A stretch of 64,000 nt of DNA from Hyphomicrobiales bacterium. GTDB taxonomy: Bacteria; Pseudomonadota; Alphaproteobacteria; Rhizobiales; Rhizobiaceae. Shown piece after piece: positions 35,037-42,886 of the stretch (position 1 is its first letter; the number at the start of each line of letters is the position of its first letter). The translations under genes and the position numbers were made by a program. The notes beneath the pieces are model-generated. The model saw nothing but the letters and a program-made list of their open reading frames with translations, did no database searches and was not told the origin of the DNA. The stretch covers positions 124,001 to 188,000 of the forward strand of contig UEHQ01000012.1 of NCBI GenBank assembly GCA_900489925.1, given 5' to 3'.

Positions 35037-36326
35037 TCAGCTTCGGATCGTGGCCTTCCCTTCCTCGACCAGTCGCGCCGCTGCTTCAGCAGGCGTAGTC
35101 CGCTCAAACGCGAGCTCGTCGGCGATCGGGCGCAGGACGCGCTGGTCGAACTCCGTCGATCCCAAAGGCGCAGGTGCCGGGTAGTCACCCACCTGATCCT
35201 TGAGAAGGTTCACGTATTTCACGGTGGCCTGCTCCGTCGGGTTCAGGTTCGGCAATATCGCCTCACGGACCGCCGGCGACATCGGCACGCCGCGTTCGAC
35301 GCCAAGGATCTTGCCGGCGTCCGGGTCATTGACGAAGAAGTTGATGAACTGTGCCGCAGCTTCGCCGTTCTTGGTGGTCGCGCCAACGCTCCAGATGAGC
35401 GCCGGGCGATAGTAGTGGCCCGACGGTCCGCCCTTTTTCTCGCGGGGCAGCATCGTGATGGCCAGCTTGTTCTTCGAGATCAGCTGGTAGCCGACGAGCT
35501 GGTTGGAATAGGCCATGCCCATTGCCGACTTGCCGAGCGCCAGGCAATTGGTGTCGATCGTATTCTGGTCCAGCGTCTGCACGTCGGCGGCAACGGTGCC
35601 ACCCTTCTTTCGCAGCTCTTCCCAGAAGCTGTACCACTCCTTCGCGTCCTCGACGTCGAAGCCAAGCGTCGCGTCCTTGTAGAGGCTCTTTCCGCGCTGC
35701 CGCAGCCAGGCGTCGAACACATAGTTGTAGCGCGCGCCGTAGGGTCCACCCGCGTAATTGTCCTTGCCGCCCGCCTTTGTGAGCTCGACTGCCAGCTTGG
35801 CATACTCGTCCCAGGTGAGATCCGGCGTAGGCACCGGAATCCCTGCCTTCTCGAATGCCGTCTGATCGAAGAAGAGCGCGAATGAATTGAGGCCAAGACC
35901 GACGCCGTAGAGCTTTCCGTCCACAGTCGTCAGCTTCAGCACGTCCTTGCCGAAGGCATCGACCTTCAATGTCGAGGGCACGAACTCATCGAGCGGCAGG
36001 CAGGCCCCGCGCTTGGAGTAATCGGAGATCGTTCCGGGCTCGAGCTGAAACACATCCGCGATCGAGCGGCCAGCCATCTGTGTCGCCAGCTTGGTCCAGT
36101 ACCCGTCCCCACTGAGAGATTCACCAACGATCGTCACGCCGGGCGTCTTGCCTTGATAAAGCTTGGCGACGTCGAGCGTGCGCTTTGCACGGTCGTTCGA
36201 GCCCCACCACATGGCGCGCAGCTGCGCGTCCGCTGCAAAAGCCGGAATGCTAGCGCCGGCGCCGAATGCCAGGCCGGTCGCCACGCCGGCGGAGCCCATC
36301 AGAAATGAACGTCGATTGATCTGCAT
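35037..36326 (-). CDS. Orphan sugar ABC transporter substrate-binding protein (family 1)
   Basis: A 429-aa family 1 solute-binding protein with a Tat-type signal (NRRSFLMGSAGVATGLAFG, cleavage near PAFA/AD). Features include LRAMWWGSNDRAKRTLDVAK, a typical sugar-binding start, and DVFQLEPGTISDYSKRG. A GGAGG site precedes the ATG at 36326. No permease or ATPase gene lies between this gene and either neighbouring cluster, so it must use a transporter encoded elsewhere. It is divergent from a LacI gene whose operon encodes DUF2264 and a 2-hydroxyacid dehydrogenase. Confidence 0.9.
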   Translation of the reverse strand: MQINRRSFLMGSAGVATGLAFGAGASIPAFAADAQLRAMWWGSNDRAKRTLDVAKLYQGKTPGVTIVGESLSGDGYWTKLATQMAGRSIADVFQLEPGTISDYSKRGACLPLDEFVPSTLKVDAFGKDVLKLTTVDGKLYGVGLGLNSFALFFDQTAFEKAGIPVPTPDLTWDEYAKLAVELTKAGGKDNYAGGPYGARYNYVFDAWLRQRGKSLYKDATLGFDVEDAKEWYSFWEELRKKGGTVAADVQTLDQNTIDTNCLALGKSAMGMAYSNQLVGYQLISKNKLAITMLPREKKGGPSGHYYRPALIWSVGATTKNGEAAAQFINFFVNDPDAGKILGVERGVPMSPAVREAILPNLNPTEQATVKYVNLLKDQVGDYPAPAPLGSTEFDQRVLRPIADELAFERTTPAEAAARLVEEGKATIRS

Positions 36327-36409
36327 GCTGATTCCTCCGGTTGCCTGCCCTTGGCGTCCTCCAACGTCTTTCGGGCATGTGGCGGAAAGAGTACGCAATA
36401 ACTTTCCGT

Positions 36410-36442
36410 TTGCAACAAAATATCTTTCTATTGCAAATTTGC
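36410..36442. promoter_or_regulatory. Paired TTGCAA palindromes in the divergent SBP/LacI region
   Basis: Self-complementary TTGCAA occurs at 36410-36415 and 36431-36436, exactly 21 bp apart (two helical turns). The second copy overlaps a 10-bp palindrome GCAAATTTGC (36433-36442). The region lies between the divergent binding-protein and LacI genes, so it is a plausible operator for that LacI protein. Confidence 0.45.
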
Positions 36443-36465
36443 GTAATTTGCATAACTCTATGCTC

Positions 36466-37497
36466 ATGAGCGAAATCAAATCAAAGCGGCCACGCCAAGC
36501 CGACATTGCCGCCACGGCAGGCGTCTCCGTATCGACCGTGTCGCGCGTCCTGGCAAACGAACCGGGCATCAGCGAAAGTGTCCGGCAGCACATCTTGCGG
36601 GTCGCAGCCGAGCACGGTTACCAAACCAAGGGCTCTTCAGAGCCAATGCCGGGCGGTCTTGCGTTGATTGCCAGTGACGGCGCGACAGGCGGGCTCAGCG
36701 TCTTTTACGAGTCGATTGTCGAGGGTTTGCGCGCGGGCGCAGCGGACGCGGGCATATCCTTCGAAGTCCGGCTGGTCCGTGAGGACCGCGCGATGCCTGA
36801 TGTCATTCGCGACCACATGAAGGCCACCAACGCCGAAGGCCTGTTTCTGGTCGGCATCGACCCCAATCCTGCGCTGCGACAGTGGATCGAGGCAGAAAAG
36901 ATCCCGGTCGTTCTCGTCAACGGCACCGATCCTAAACTTCGGCTCGACGGTGTCTCTCCCGCCAACTTCTTCGGCGCCCTCCAGGCCGCAGAGCGGCTGC
37001 TCGCAGCTGGACATCGCAAGATCCTGCATTTCACCGGTTCCCATCGCCACACCATCCGCGAGCGCGTCAGGGGCTTTGACGCGGCGATCGCGGCCGCGGA
37101 GGGAGCCACCAGCAAGGTGGTTCCAATGAGTTTCCAAGGCAGCGCCAGCCGGGAAGCCCACGAATTGATGGCCGCCATTCTGGATGAAAACGAAGGCTTT
37201 ACCGCCGCTTTCTGCATGAACGACTTCATTGCCGTCGGCGTTCTGGAAGCCGTCACCGAGGCAGGCCTTCGGGTGCCTGAGGATTTCGCAATTGTCGGCT
37301 TCGACGATCTGCCCTGCGCACTGATGACCAATCCGCCGCTCTCCACCATGCGCGTCGATCGCGGCGCCCTCGGCCGCGAGGCCATTGGCCTGATGATCGA
37401 CAGGTTCCATGATCGGGCAGCGCCGGCCCGCCACCTCTGCCATGCGGTCGTCCCCGTTGCCGGGGGCACCGTACCAATGCCGAAAACCGATGAGTGA
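36466..37497 (+). CDS. LacI-family transcriptional regulator
   Basis: A 343-aa regulator with an N-terminal helix-turn-helix (RQADIAATAGVSVSTVSRVLAN), hinge and sugar-sensing domain (GLALIASDGATGGLSVFYES; AFCMNDFIAVGVLEAVTEAGL; VGFDDLPCALMTNPPLSTM). ATG at 36466 (or 36460), neither with a clear ribosome-binding site. Its stop overlaps the DUF2264 start by 4 nt, so it autoregulates if it binds the paired TTGCAA sites upstream. It probably also controls the divergent binding-protein gene. Confidence 0.9.
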   Translation: MSEIKSKRPRQADIAATAGVSVSTVSRVLANEPGISESVRQHILRVAAEHGYQTKGSSEPMPGGLALIASDGATGGLSVFYESIVEGLRAGAADAGISFEVRLVREDRAMPDVIRDHMKATNAEGLFLVGIDPNPALRQWIEAEKIPVVLVNGTDPKLRLDGVSPANFFGALQAAERLLAAGHRKILHFTGSHRHTIRERVRGFDAAIAAAEGATSKVVPMSFQGSASREAHELMAAILDENEGFTAAFCMNDFIAVGVLEAVTEAGLRVPEDFAIVGFDDLPCALMTNPPLSTMRVDRGALGREAIGLMIDRFHDRAAPARHLCHAVVPVAGGTVPMPKTDE

Positions 37498-39359
37498 TGT
37501 TGATGACCTATGATCCGGCCAGCGCCAATCCGTTAGCGGACAACCCGCTAGAGACGCGCGAAGACATGAACCGCGCCCTCCTCGATCTCTTCGATCCGTT
37601 GCTTCCCTATTTCTCAACGGGCAATGCACGCGTTCGGCTGGATGCTGCCGGCGCCCATTTTGATCGCGCGGCCGCGGACCTGGAAGGGTTTGCCCGCCCT
37701 CTTTGGGGCCTGGCGCCGCTAGGAGCAGGAAAAGGCGACTTTGCCCACTGGCAGCGTTTTGCGGAAGGTCTGGCGAACGGCACGGATCCCGACCACCCGG
37801 AGTATTGGGGTACGGTCAACGGCCGAGACCAGCGAATGGTCGAGCTCGCAGCGCTCGGTTTTGCGCTGGCGCTTGTCCCCGAAAAGATCTGGGAGCCTCT
37901 GAGCGAGCCGGCGAAGGCCAATGTCATCGCCTATCTCAAGCATGCACGACAGTTCGATTATGCGGATAACAACTGGAAGTTCTTCCGCATTTTCGTCGAC
38001 ATCGCCCTTGATCGCGTCGGCGCCGAATTCGACCGCAGCCTGACAAGGCAATACCTCGAGGAGCTCGAGGGCTTCTATATCGGTGACGGCTGGTATCGCG
38101 ATGGCAACGTGCGCCGCATCGATCACTACATTCCCTTCGCGATGCATTTCTACGGACTGATCTATTCCAAGCTTGTCGATGACGACTACGCGAAGCGCTA
38201 CCGCGAGCGCGCCGTTTTGTTCGCCAAAGATTTTCGCAACTGGTTTGCGCCCGATGGCGCGACCATCCCCTTCGGCCGCAGCCTGACCTATCGCTTCGCC
38301 TGCGCAGGCTTCTGGTCGGCGCTCGCCTTTGCCGATCTGGAGGCGCTGCCCTGGGGCGAGATCAAGCACCTCTGCCTGCAGCATCTGCGCTGGTGGAAGG
38401 ACAAGCCGATGACCAATCGCGACGGCATCCTGTCGATCGGCTTCGGCTATCCGAACCTGCTGATGTCGGAAAGCTACAACTCGGCGGGATCGCCCTATTG
38501 GGCGTTCAAGGCCTTTCTGCCGCTGGCGATCCCGGATGACCACCCGTTCTGGACCGCGAAGGAGAAAGCTCCGGCTCCGAGCGAAAGCGTCTCACCGCAG
38601 CGCCATCCCGGCATGGTCCTGATGCGCGCGGGTGGCGATGTCGTCGCACTGTCATCGGGACAAGAAAATCTCCAGATGCGCTTCGGGACGGAGAAATACG
38701 CGAAGTTCGCCTATTCGGCGCGCTATGGCTTCAGCGTCGAAGCCGATGAACGGAGTTTCTCCGGCGGTGCATTCGATTCCGCGCTCGCCTTCAGCGACGA
38801 TGGATTGCACTACCGCGTGCGCGAGACGAACGCTGAGGCAAAGCTCGCCGGCGACGTGCTCTATTCGCGATGGTCGCCATTCAGGGATGTTTCCGTCGAA
38901 ACCTGGCTGGTTCCCGCAGCACCCTGGCATATCCGCGTCCACAGGATCAACTCTCCGCGCCCACTGCAAACGGCCGAAGGCGGGTTTGCGATTGCCAAGC
39001 GAGACTTCGATCTAGACGTGCTTGCGGCTGCGCCGGGCAGTGCCCACGTCATAGGTGAAGCCGACTTCTCCGGTATTGTCGACTTGGGTTCGACCGTGGA
39101 ACGAACCGGGCTCGCGCAGAAAGCTCTGCCGAATACCAACCTGATCGTCGCCAAGACGCTCGTTCCCCAATTACGGGGCGAGATCCCGGCCGGCGAAACC
39201 ATCCTGGTGACGGCCGTGCTCGCGCTCGATGAGCCGGCTGCGGTTTCCCGCGCATGGACCAAGCCTCCGGCGGCACCTGACATCTCGGTGCTTGAGGCCC
39301 GCATAGCCAGGGACGGCGTCACCGTCAGCGCCATCGAAGCGCCGGGGCAGATGCCATGA
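37494..39359 (+). CDS. DUF2264 domain-containing protein, probable carbohydrate-active enzyme
   Basis: A 621-aa protein matching the DUF2264 pattern: an N-terminal alpha/alpha-barrel-like region with LLPYFSTGNARVRL, FARPLWGLAPLGAG, DNNWKFFRIFVDIAL and YRDGNVRRIDHYIPFAMHFYG, then a beta-rich C-terminal part from about residue 365. Rich in Trp, Tyr and Asp, as sugar-active enzymes are. I recall some DUF2264 proteins being placed in a CAZy glucuronidase family (GH154), but I am not certain. No signal peptide. Coupled by 4-nt overlaps to the LacI gene before and the dehydrogenase after, so it works in the same pathway. Activity unproven. Confidence 0.8.
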   Translation: MMLMTYDPASANPLADNPLETREDMNRALLDLFDPLLPYFSTGNARVRLDAAGAHFDRAAADLEGFARPLWGLAPLGAGKGDFAHWQRFAEGLANGTDPDHPEYWGTVNGRDQRMVELAALGFALALVPEKIWEPLSEPAKANVIAYLKHARQFDYADNNWKFFRIFVDIALDRVGAEFDRSLTRQYLEELEGFYIGDGWYRDGNVRRIDHYIPFAMHFYGLIYSKLVDDDYAKRYRERAVLFAKDFRNWFAPDGATIPFGRSLTYRFACAGFWSALAFADLEALPWGEIKHLCLQHLRWWKDKPMTNRDGILSIGFGYPNLLMSESYNSAGSPYWAFKAFLPLAIPDDHPFWTAKEKAPAPSESVSPQRHPGMVLMRAGGDVVALSSGQENLQMRFGTEKYAKFAYSARYGFSVEADERSFSGGAFDSALAFSDDGLHYRVRETNAEAKLAGDVLYSRWSPFRDVSVETWLVPAAPWHIRVHRINSPRPLQTAEGGFAIAKRDFDLDVLAAAPGSAHVIGEADFSGIVDLGSTVERTGLAQKALPNTNLIVAKTLVPQLRGEIPAGETILVTAVLALDEPAAVSRAWTKPPAAPDISVLEARIARDGVTVSAIEAPGQMP

Positions 39360-40366
39360 GTCGACCGGGTATCGCGCTTGTCATGCACCCGGGGCGGACG
39401 GAGCACGTTCTCCCCGATCGCCTTCTCGACCGGCTGGAGAACTTGGGCCGATTGCTTGACCGAGAGCCTTTGCAGACCTTTGCCGACGAACGCGCCAGGC
39501 GATTATTGCCGGAAACGGAAATCCTCATAACCGGATGGGGCGCGCCCTATGTCGGCGGTGAAGTGCTTTCAGCAGCCGCCGGTCTGAAGATCGTTGCCCA
39601 TGCGGCGGGAACGGTTAAGGGGCTGATCGACGAGGAGGTTTTTCGCGCAGGCATCGCCGTCAGCCATGCTGCGGAGGCCAACGCGATCCCCGTGGCCGAA
39701 TTCACGCTTGCCGCCATCCTCTTCGCCGGCAAGCAGATTTTCCGGTTTCGCGACACTTATGTCGCGGATCGCAATCGGGATCGCACCCATCCGATGCAGC
39801 GGCTTGCGATCGGAAACTACGGCCGCACCGTCGGCATCATCGGCGCGTCGCGCATCGGCCGGCGCGTGATCGAGCTGCTGAAGCCCTTCAATTTCAAGGT
39901 TATCCTTTTTGACCCGACATTGAGCGTGTCGGAGTGTGCGGCGATGGGGGCTGAAAAGGCTGATCTTGATAGCCTGATGCGCAGCGCTGATATCGTCTCG
40001 CTGCACGCACCTTCCTTGCCGTCGACGCGTCATATGATCGACGCTCAAAGGCTGGCGCTGATGAAGGACGGCGCGACGCTCATCAATACGGCACGCGGCG
40101 CCATCATCGACGAGGCGGCACTTCTCGCCACGCTTTCAACCGGTCGGATCGATGCGATCATCGATGTGACCGACCCTGAGATACCGGAACCGGCATCCGC
40201 GTTTTACGACCTGCCGAACGTGTTCCTGACACCCCATATCGCCGGCGCCGTCGGGCTTGAGCGGACGCGATTGGGCGAAATGGCTGTCGACGAGATAGAG
40301 CGATACTTGAGCGGTCAGCCACTGCAATACGGGATCACGCTAGCCGACCTCGAAAGAATGGCTTGA
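39356..40366 (+). CDS. D-isomer-specific 2-hydroxyacid dehydrogenase
   Basis: A 336-aa NAD-dependent dehydrogenase. The nucleotide loop reads GASRIG (163-168), with Ser where the usual second Gly of GxGxxG stands. R247 (NTARGA) and H294 (TPHIAG) are the expected catalytic residues; the Glu position is in DVTDPEIPEP (E275 likely). Overlaps the DUF2264 gene by 4 nt. It would oxidise or reduce a sugar-derived 2-hydroxy/2-keto acid released in the pathway. Substrate unknown; it is clearly diverged from the paralogue at 14871-15812. Confidence 0.85.
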   Translation: MSRPGIALVMHPGRTEHVLPDRLLDRLENLGRLLDREPLQTFADERARRLLPETEILITGWGAPYVGGEVLSAAAGLKIVAHAAGTVKGLIDEEVFRAGIAVSHAAEANAIPVAEFTLAAILFAGKQIFRFRDTYVADRNRDRTHPMQRLAIGNYGRTVGIIGASRIGRRVIELLKPFNFKVILFDPTLSVSECAAMGAEKADLDSLMRSADIVSLHAPSLPSTRHMIDAQRLALMKDGATLINTARGAIIDEAALLATLSTGRIDAIIDVTDPEIPEPASAFYDLPNVFLTPHIAGAVGLERTRLGEMAVDEIERYLSGQPLQYGITLADLERMA

Positions 40367-40398
40367 GCCGTGGCTTCGCGTGCGCCGAGCCGGCTCAA

Positions 40399-41457
40399 CT
40401 AGCCATCCGGCAAGGTGAAGACCACGCATGAGCGGTCGATACCGCGCAACCGGTGCTCCCCCAGGGAAACCAGTTCTTTGCTGGCTTGCGCGGCCGCCTC
40501 GCCGGACACGAGGACAGTGCGATGCAGAGGCTTGCATAACCCCTCTAGCCGACTGACAAGATTCACCGCTGGCCCGATCGCTGTGAAGTCCAGCCTGTCG
40601 GCAGCGCCGATATTGCCCCACAGGATCTCACCGAAATGCACCGCCACGCCAAACGGCAAGGGCGCGAGACCTTGCGCCTGCCGCGAAACCTCGAGGTGAG
40701 CCATGCCCGCCCGGGCGGCCACAACGGCGTTCAGCGCCGCGTCGCACGCCTCCGCCGGGGTCGCGGTCACGGGGAAAATTGCCAGCAATCCGTCGCCCAT
40801 GAATTTCAGGACTTCTCCGCCGAAGGCGTGCACTGCTCCCGCGACGCGCTCGAACCATGCATCGAGCGCAGCAATCACCAGCAAGGGTTCTGTCGTTTCC
40901 GACATGGTGGTGAAGTCCCGCAAATCGGCGCACAGAAGCGCCGCACGAATGATCTCTCCGGTTCCACGCGAAAGCGCGCCTGACTGTACGCGCGCGGCGC
41001 TCCGCCGGCCGAGATAGGTTTCGAGCAGTGCTGCCTGCGCCGCCCTTGAAGCGATGGCGGCCAAGGGTGCCAACGCAAAGCGCGCAACCTCATTCAGCCG
41101 GCCTGTTTCGGTCGAATCGAATGGTCGTTTGCCAGCCCAACCGAGCACCGGACTATCCGGTGCCTTTCCAATCGCGCTTTCAAACAGCGGTCCGAGCTCT
41201 TCAAGCCAACCGCGCTGCCCGCTATCGGGCGCTCCTGCGAGAAACCCCAGACGTTCTCCCACCACCCCAGTGTCGGCTCTCCACAGCGACGTTCGGTGTG
41301 CAATGATCGGATGCGCGACAGCAAGCGTCAACGCACCACCGGCGAGCGGCAGCCCTTCGGCTTCAAGGCGACGACCGAGATCTCTCAGGAACGACGCGGC
41401 GCTGGGTGACGCTGCCGCGTCATCAACAAGCCAGGCAATGGGATCGGATAGGTCCAT
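40399..41457 (-). CDS. Class III adenylate/guanylate cyclase domain protein
   Basis: A 352-aa protein from the ATG at 41457 (a GTG at 41472 is possible). The C-terminal class III cyclase domain (about 165-350) keeps all key residues: metal-binding D178 and D222, base-selecting K218 and D290, and transition-state N299 and R303 (CADLRDF; LKFMGDGLL; LDFTAIGPAVNLVSRLEG). The Lys/Asp pair predicts ATP, hence cAMP. The N-terminal about 165 residues contain no recognised domain or transmembrane helix; similar N-termini occur in rhizobial cyclases. Convergent with the preceding dehydrogenase. Confidence 0.88.
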   Translation of the reverse strand: MDLSDPIAWLVDDAAASPSAASFLRDLGRRLEAEGLPLAGGALTLAVAHPIIAHRTSLWRADTGVVGERLGFLAGAPDSGQRGWLEELGPLFESAIGKAPDSPVLGWAGKRPFDSTETGRLNEVARFALAPLAAIASRAAQAALLETYLGRRSAARVQSGALSRGTGEIIRAALLCADLRDFTTMSETTEPLLVIAALDAWFERVAGAVHAFGGEVLKFMGDGLLAIFPVTATPAEACDAALNAVVAARAGMAHLEVSRQAQGLAPLPFGVAVHFGEILWGNIGAADRLDFTAIGPAVNLVSRLEGLCKPLHRTVLVSGEAAAQASKELVSLGEHRLRGIDRSCVVFTLPDG

Positions 41458-41514
41458 TGGGAACGGCCTCACGGCATTAGCGAACGATCATCCAACACCA
41501 GCCGCAGCTCGCCG

Positions 41515-41961
41515 TCAGGTCGCTGTTACCCACGGATCCGGCCCCGGATCTCGGCCGGCCGCGACTTCGCCGAGCCGACCGAGATAGTGTTCCCAACCCC
41601 GTGTATGGCTCGCACATTCTTCCGCGTCCGGCAGGCCGGTGTGGGTGAAGCGCAGGAGCGTTCCGCCCGGCTGCTCGATCAGATCGATTTCGACCAGGCT
41701 GGAGCCAGGGGGAAAGGTATCACTGCCTTCCCAGCCGAAACTATAGGCAAGGCGGTGGACAGGCACCACTTCGCGAAACGATCCGCGGGCAATGCGGGTA
41801 CCGTTGACGTTCACGAGATAGAGGCCTCCCGGTTGCGGTTCGACCTGCGCTTCGGTGCCCATCCAGCCGAGTATTCTCTCTGGGTCTGTAAGCAACGCGA
41901 AAACCGCCGCAGGTGGCGCGGGAATGTGGGTTTCGCGCTGGATAATGAATTGCTCCTGCAT
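41515..41961 (-). CDS. SRPBCC/AHSA1-family protein
   Basis: A 148-aa START-like helix-grip protein (RETHIPAPPAAVFALLTDPERILGWMG; FGWEGSDTFPPGSSLVEIDL; TLLRFTHTGLP; GWEHYLGRLGEVA). AHSA1/CalC-like proteins bind hydrophobic ligands and often sit beside an ArsR regulator, but none is visible here. GGGAGC precedes the ATG at 41961. It lies upstream of the cyclase gene in the same direction with a 57-bp gap. Function unknown. Confidence 0.88.
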   Translation of the reverse strand: MQEQFIIQRETHIPAPPAAVFALLTDPERILGWMGTEAQVEPQPGGLYLVNVNGTRIARGSFREVVPVHRLAYSFGWEGSDTFPPGSSLVEIDLIEQPGGTLLRFTHTGLPDAEECASHTRGWEHYLGRLGEVAAGRDPGPDPWVTAT

Positions 41962-42283
41962 CTGTCGCTCCCGGCTCCTCGACCGCCTCAGCAAGCCCTA
42001 CCCGAAGTAGACCTCAGCCATCCCGAGCTATGGATGTAGTCCTGCCGTTCACGCGAACAAGTCCAAGTCCCTGAAACTTGTGCGGGACGACGCGCCGTGC
42101 TGCCGTGGCTTGCGACGAGATAAACAACTTGATCTGACGGCCCCTTTTGCGCATTCAATGAGCAGCAGGCCATGATCGAGTGACAAATTGCAAACCATGC
42201 ATGAGGTAAAGCGACAGGATGATGCAAGCGCGCCTCCTATCCCTCGTCAATGAAGGCCAGATGATTTTGTGGTCAGCCACCTC
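41962..42283. other. 322-bp intergenic region between divergent SRPBCC and nasT genes
   Basis: It must hold both divergent promoters. I see no coding frame with convincing composition and no clear -24/-12 element. No ArsR-like gene, although AHSA1 genes often follow one. Confidence 0.5.
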
Positions 42284-42886
42284 ATGAAACCCAGCAGCCT
42301 CAACGTCCTTGTGATCGACGAGAACAGCATCCGAGCGTCCATCATCGAGGTGGGTCTCCGCGAGGCCGGCTACGACAGGGTGACGATTATTGCCGATATG
42401 CATGGCCTTGCCCGGCGCATCATGGAAATCAATCCCGACGTCATCGTCATCGACATCGAAAACCCCAATCGTGACATGCTCGAAGGCATCTTTCAGATTT
42501 CACGCGCCGTGAAACGCCCGATCGCCATGTTCGTCGACAAATCGGACGAAGCATCGATCGAGGCCGCTGTCGAAGCCGGCGTGTCCGCCTATATCGTCGA
42601 CGGGCTGAAGCAAGAGCGGGTTCGTCCGATCTTGAAAATGGCGATCAGCCGGTTCAATGCATTTTCCCGTCTGAGCCGCGAGTTGGAGGAAACGCGCGGT
42701 GAACTGGAGAACCGAAAGGTGATCGATCGCGCAAAGGGACTTCTGATGCGCTCGAGAGGGCTTTCGGAAGAGGACGCCTATGCCCTGCTGCGACGAACGG
42801 CCATGAACCAGAACAGGAAGATCGTCGAAATCGCCCAAAGCCTTGTTACCGCAGCAAGCCTGCTCGACCCCGGAACCGACGCATGA
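42284..42886 (+). CDS. nasT: ANTAR-domain response regulator, nitrate antitermination protein NasT
   Basis: A 200-aa protein from ATG 42284 (GTG 42269 is possible). The N-terminal pseudo-receiver (about 5-120; LNVLVIDENSIRASIIEVGL; D57 in VIVIDIENPN) is followed by a coiled linker and C-terminal ANTAR RNA-binding domain (about 138-195: LENRKVIDRAKGLLMRSRGL; AYALLRRTAMNQNRK). NasT binds paired hairpins in the nitrate-gene leader and prevents termination. NasS, encoded next with a 4-nt overlap, sequesters it when nitrate is absent. Its predicted target is the leader at 44245-44365. Confidence 0.93.
   Translation: MKPSSLNVLVIDENSIRASIIEVGLREAGYDRVTIIADMHGLARRIMEINPDVIVIDIENPNRDMLEGIFQISRAVKRPIAMFVDKSDEASIEAAVEAGVSAYIVDGLKQERVRPILKMAISRFNAFSRLSRELEETRGELENRKVIDRAKGLLMRSRGLSEEDAYALLRRTAMNQNRKIVEIAQSLVTAASLLDPGTDA

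Noticed and set aside
41988..42227. Possible 79-aa leftward gene in the SRPBCC/nasT gap
   Set aside because: No ribosome-binding site, no recognisable domain and composition unlike neighbouring genes.
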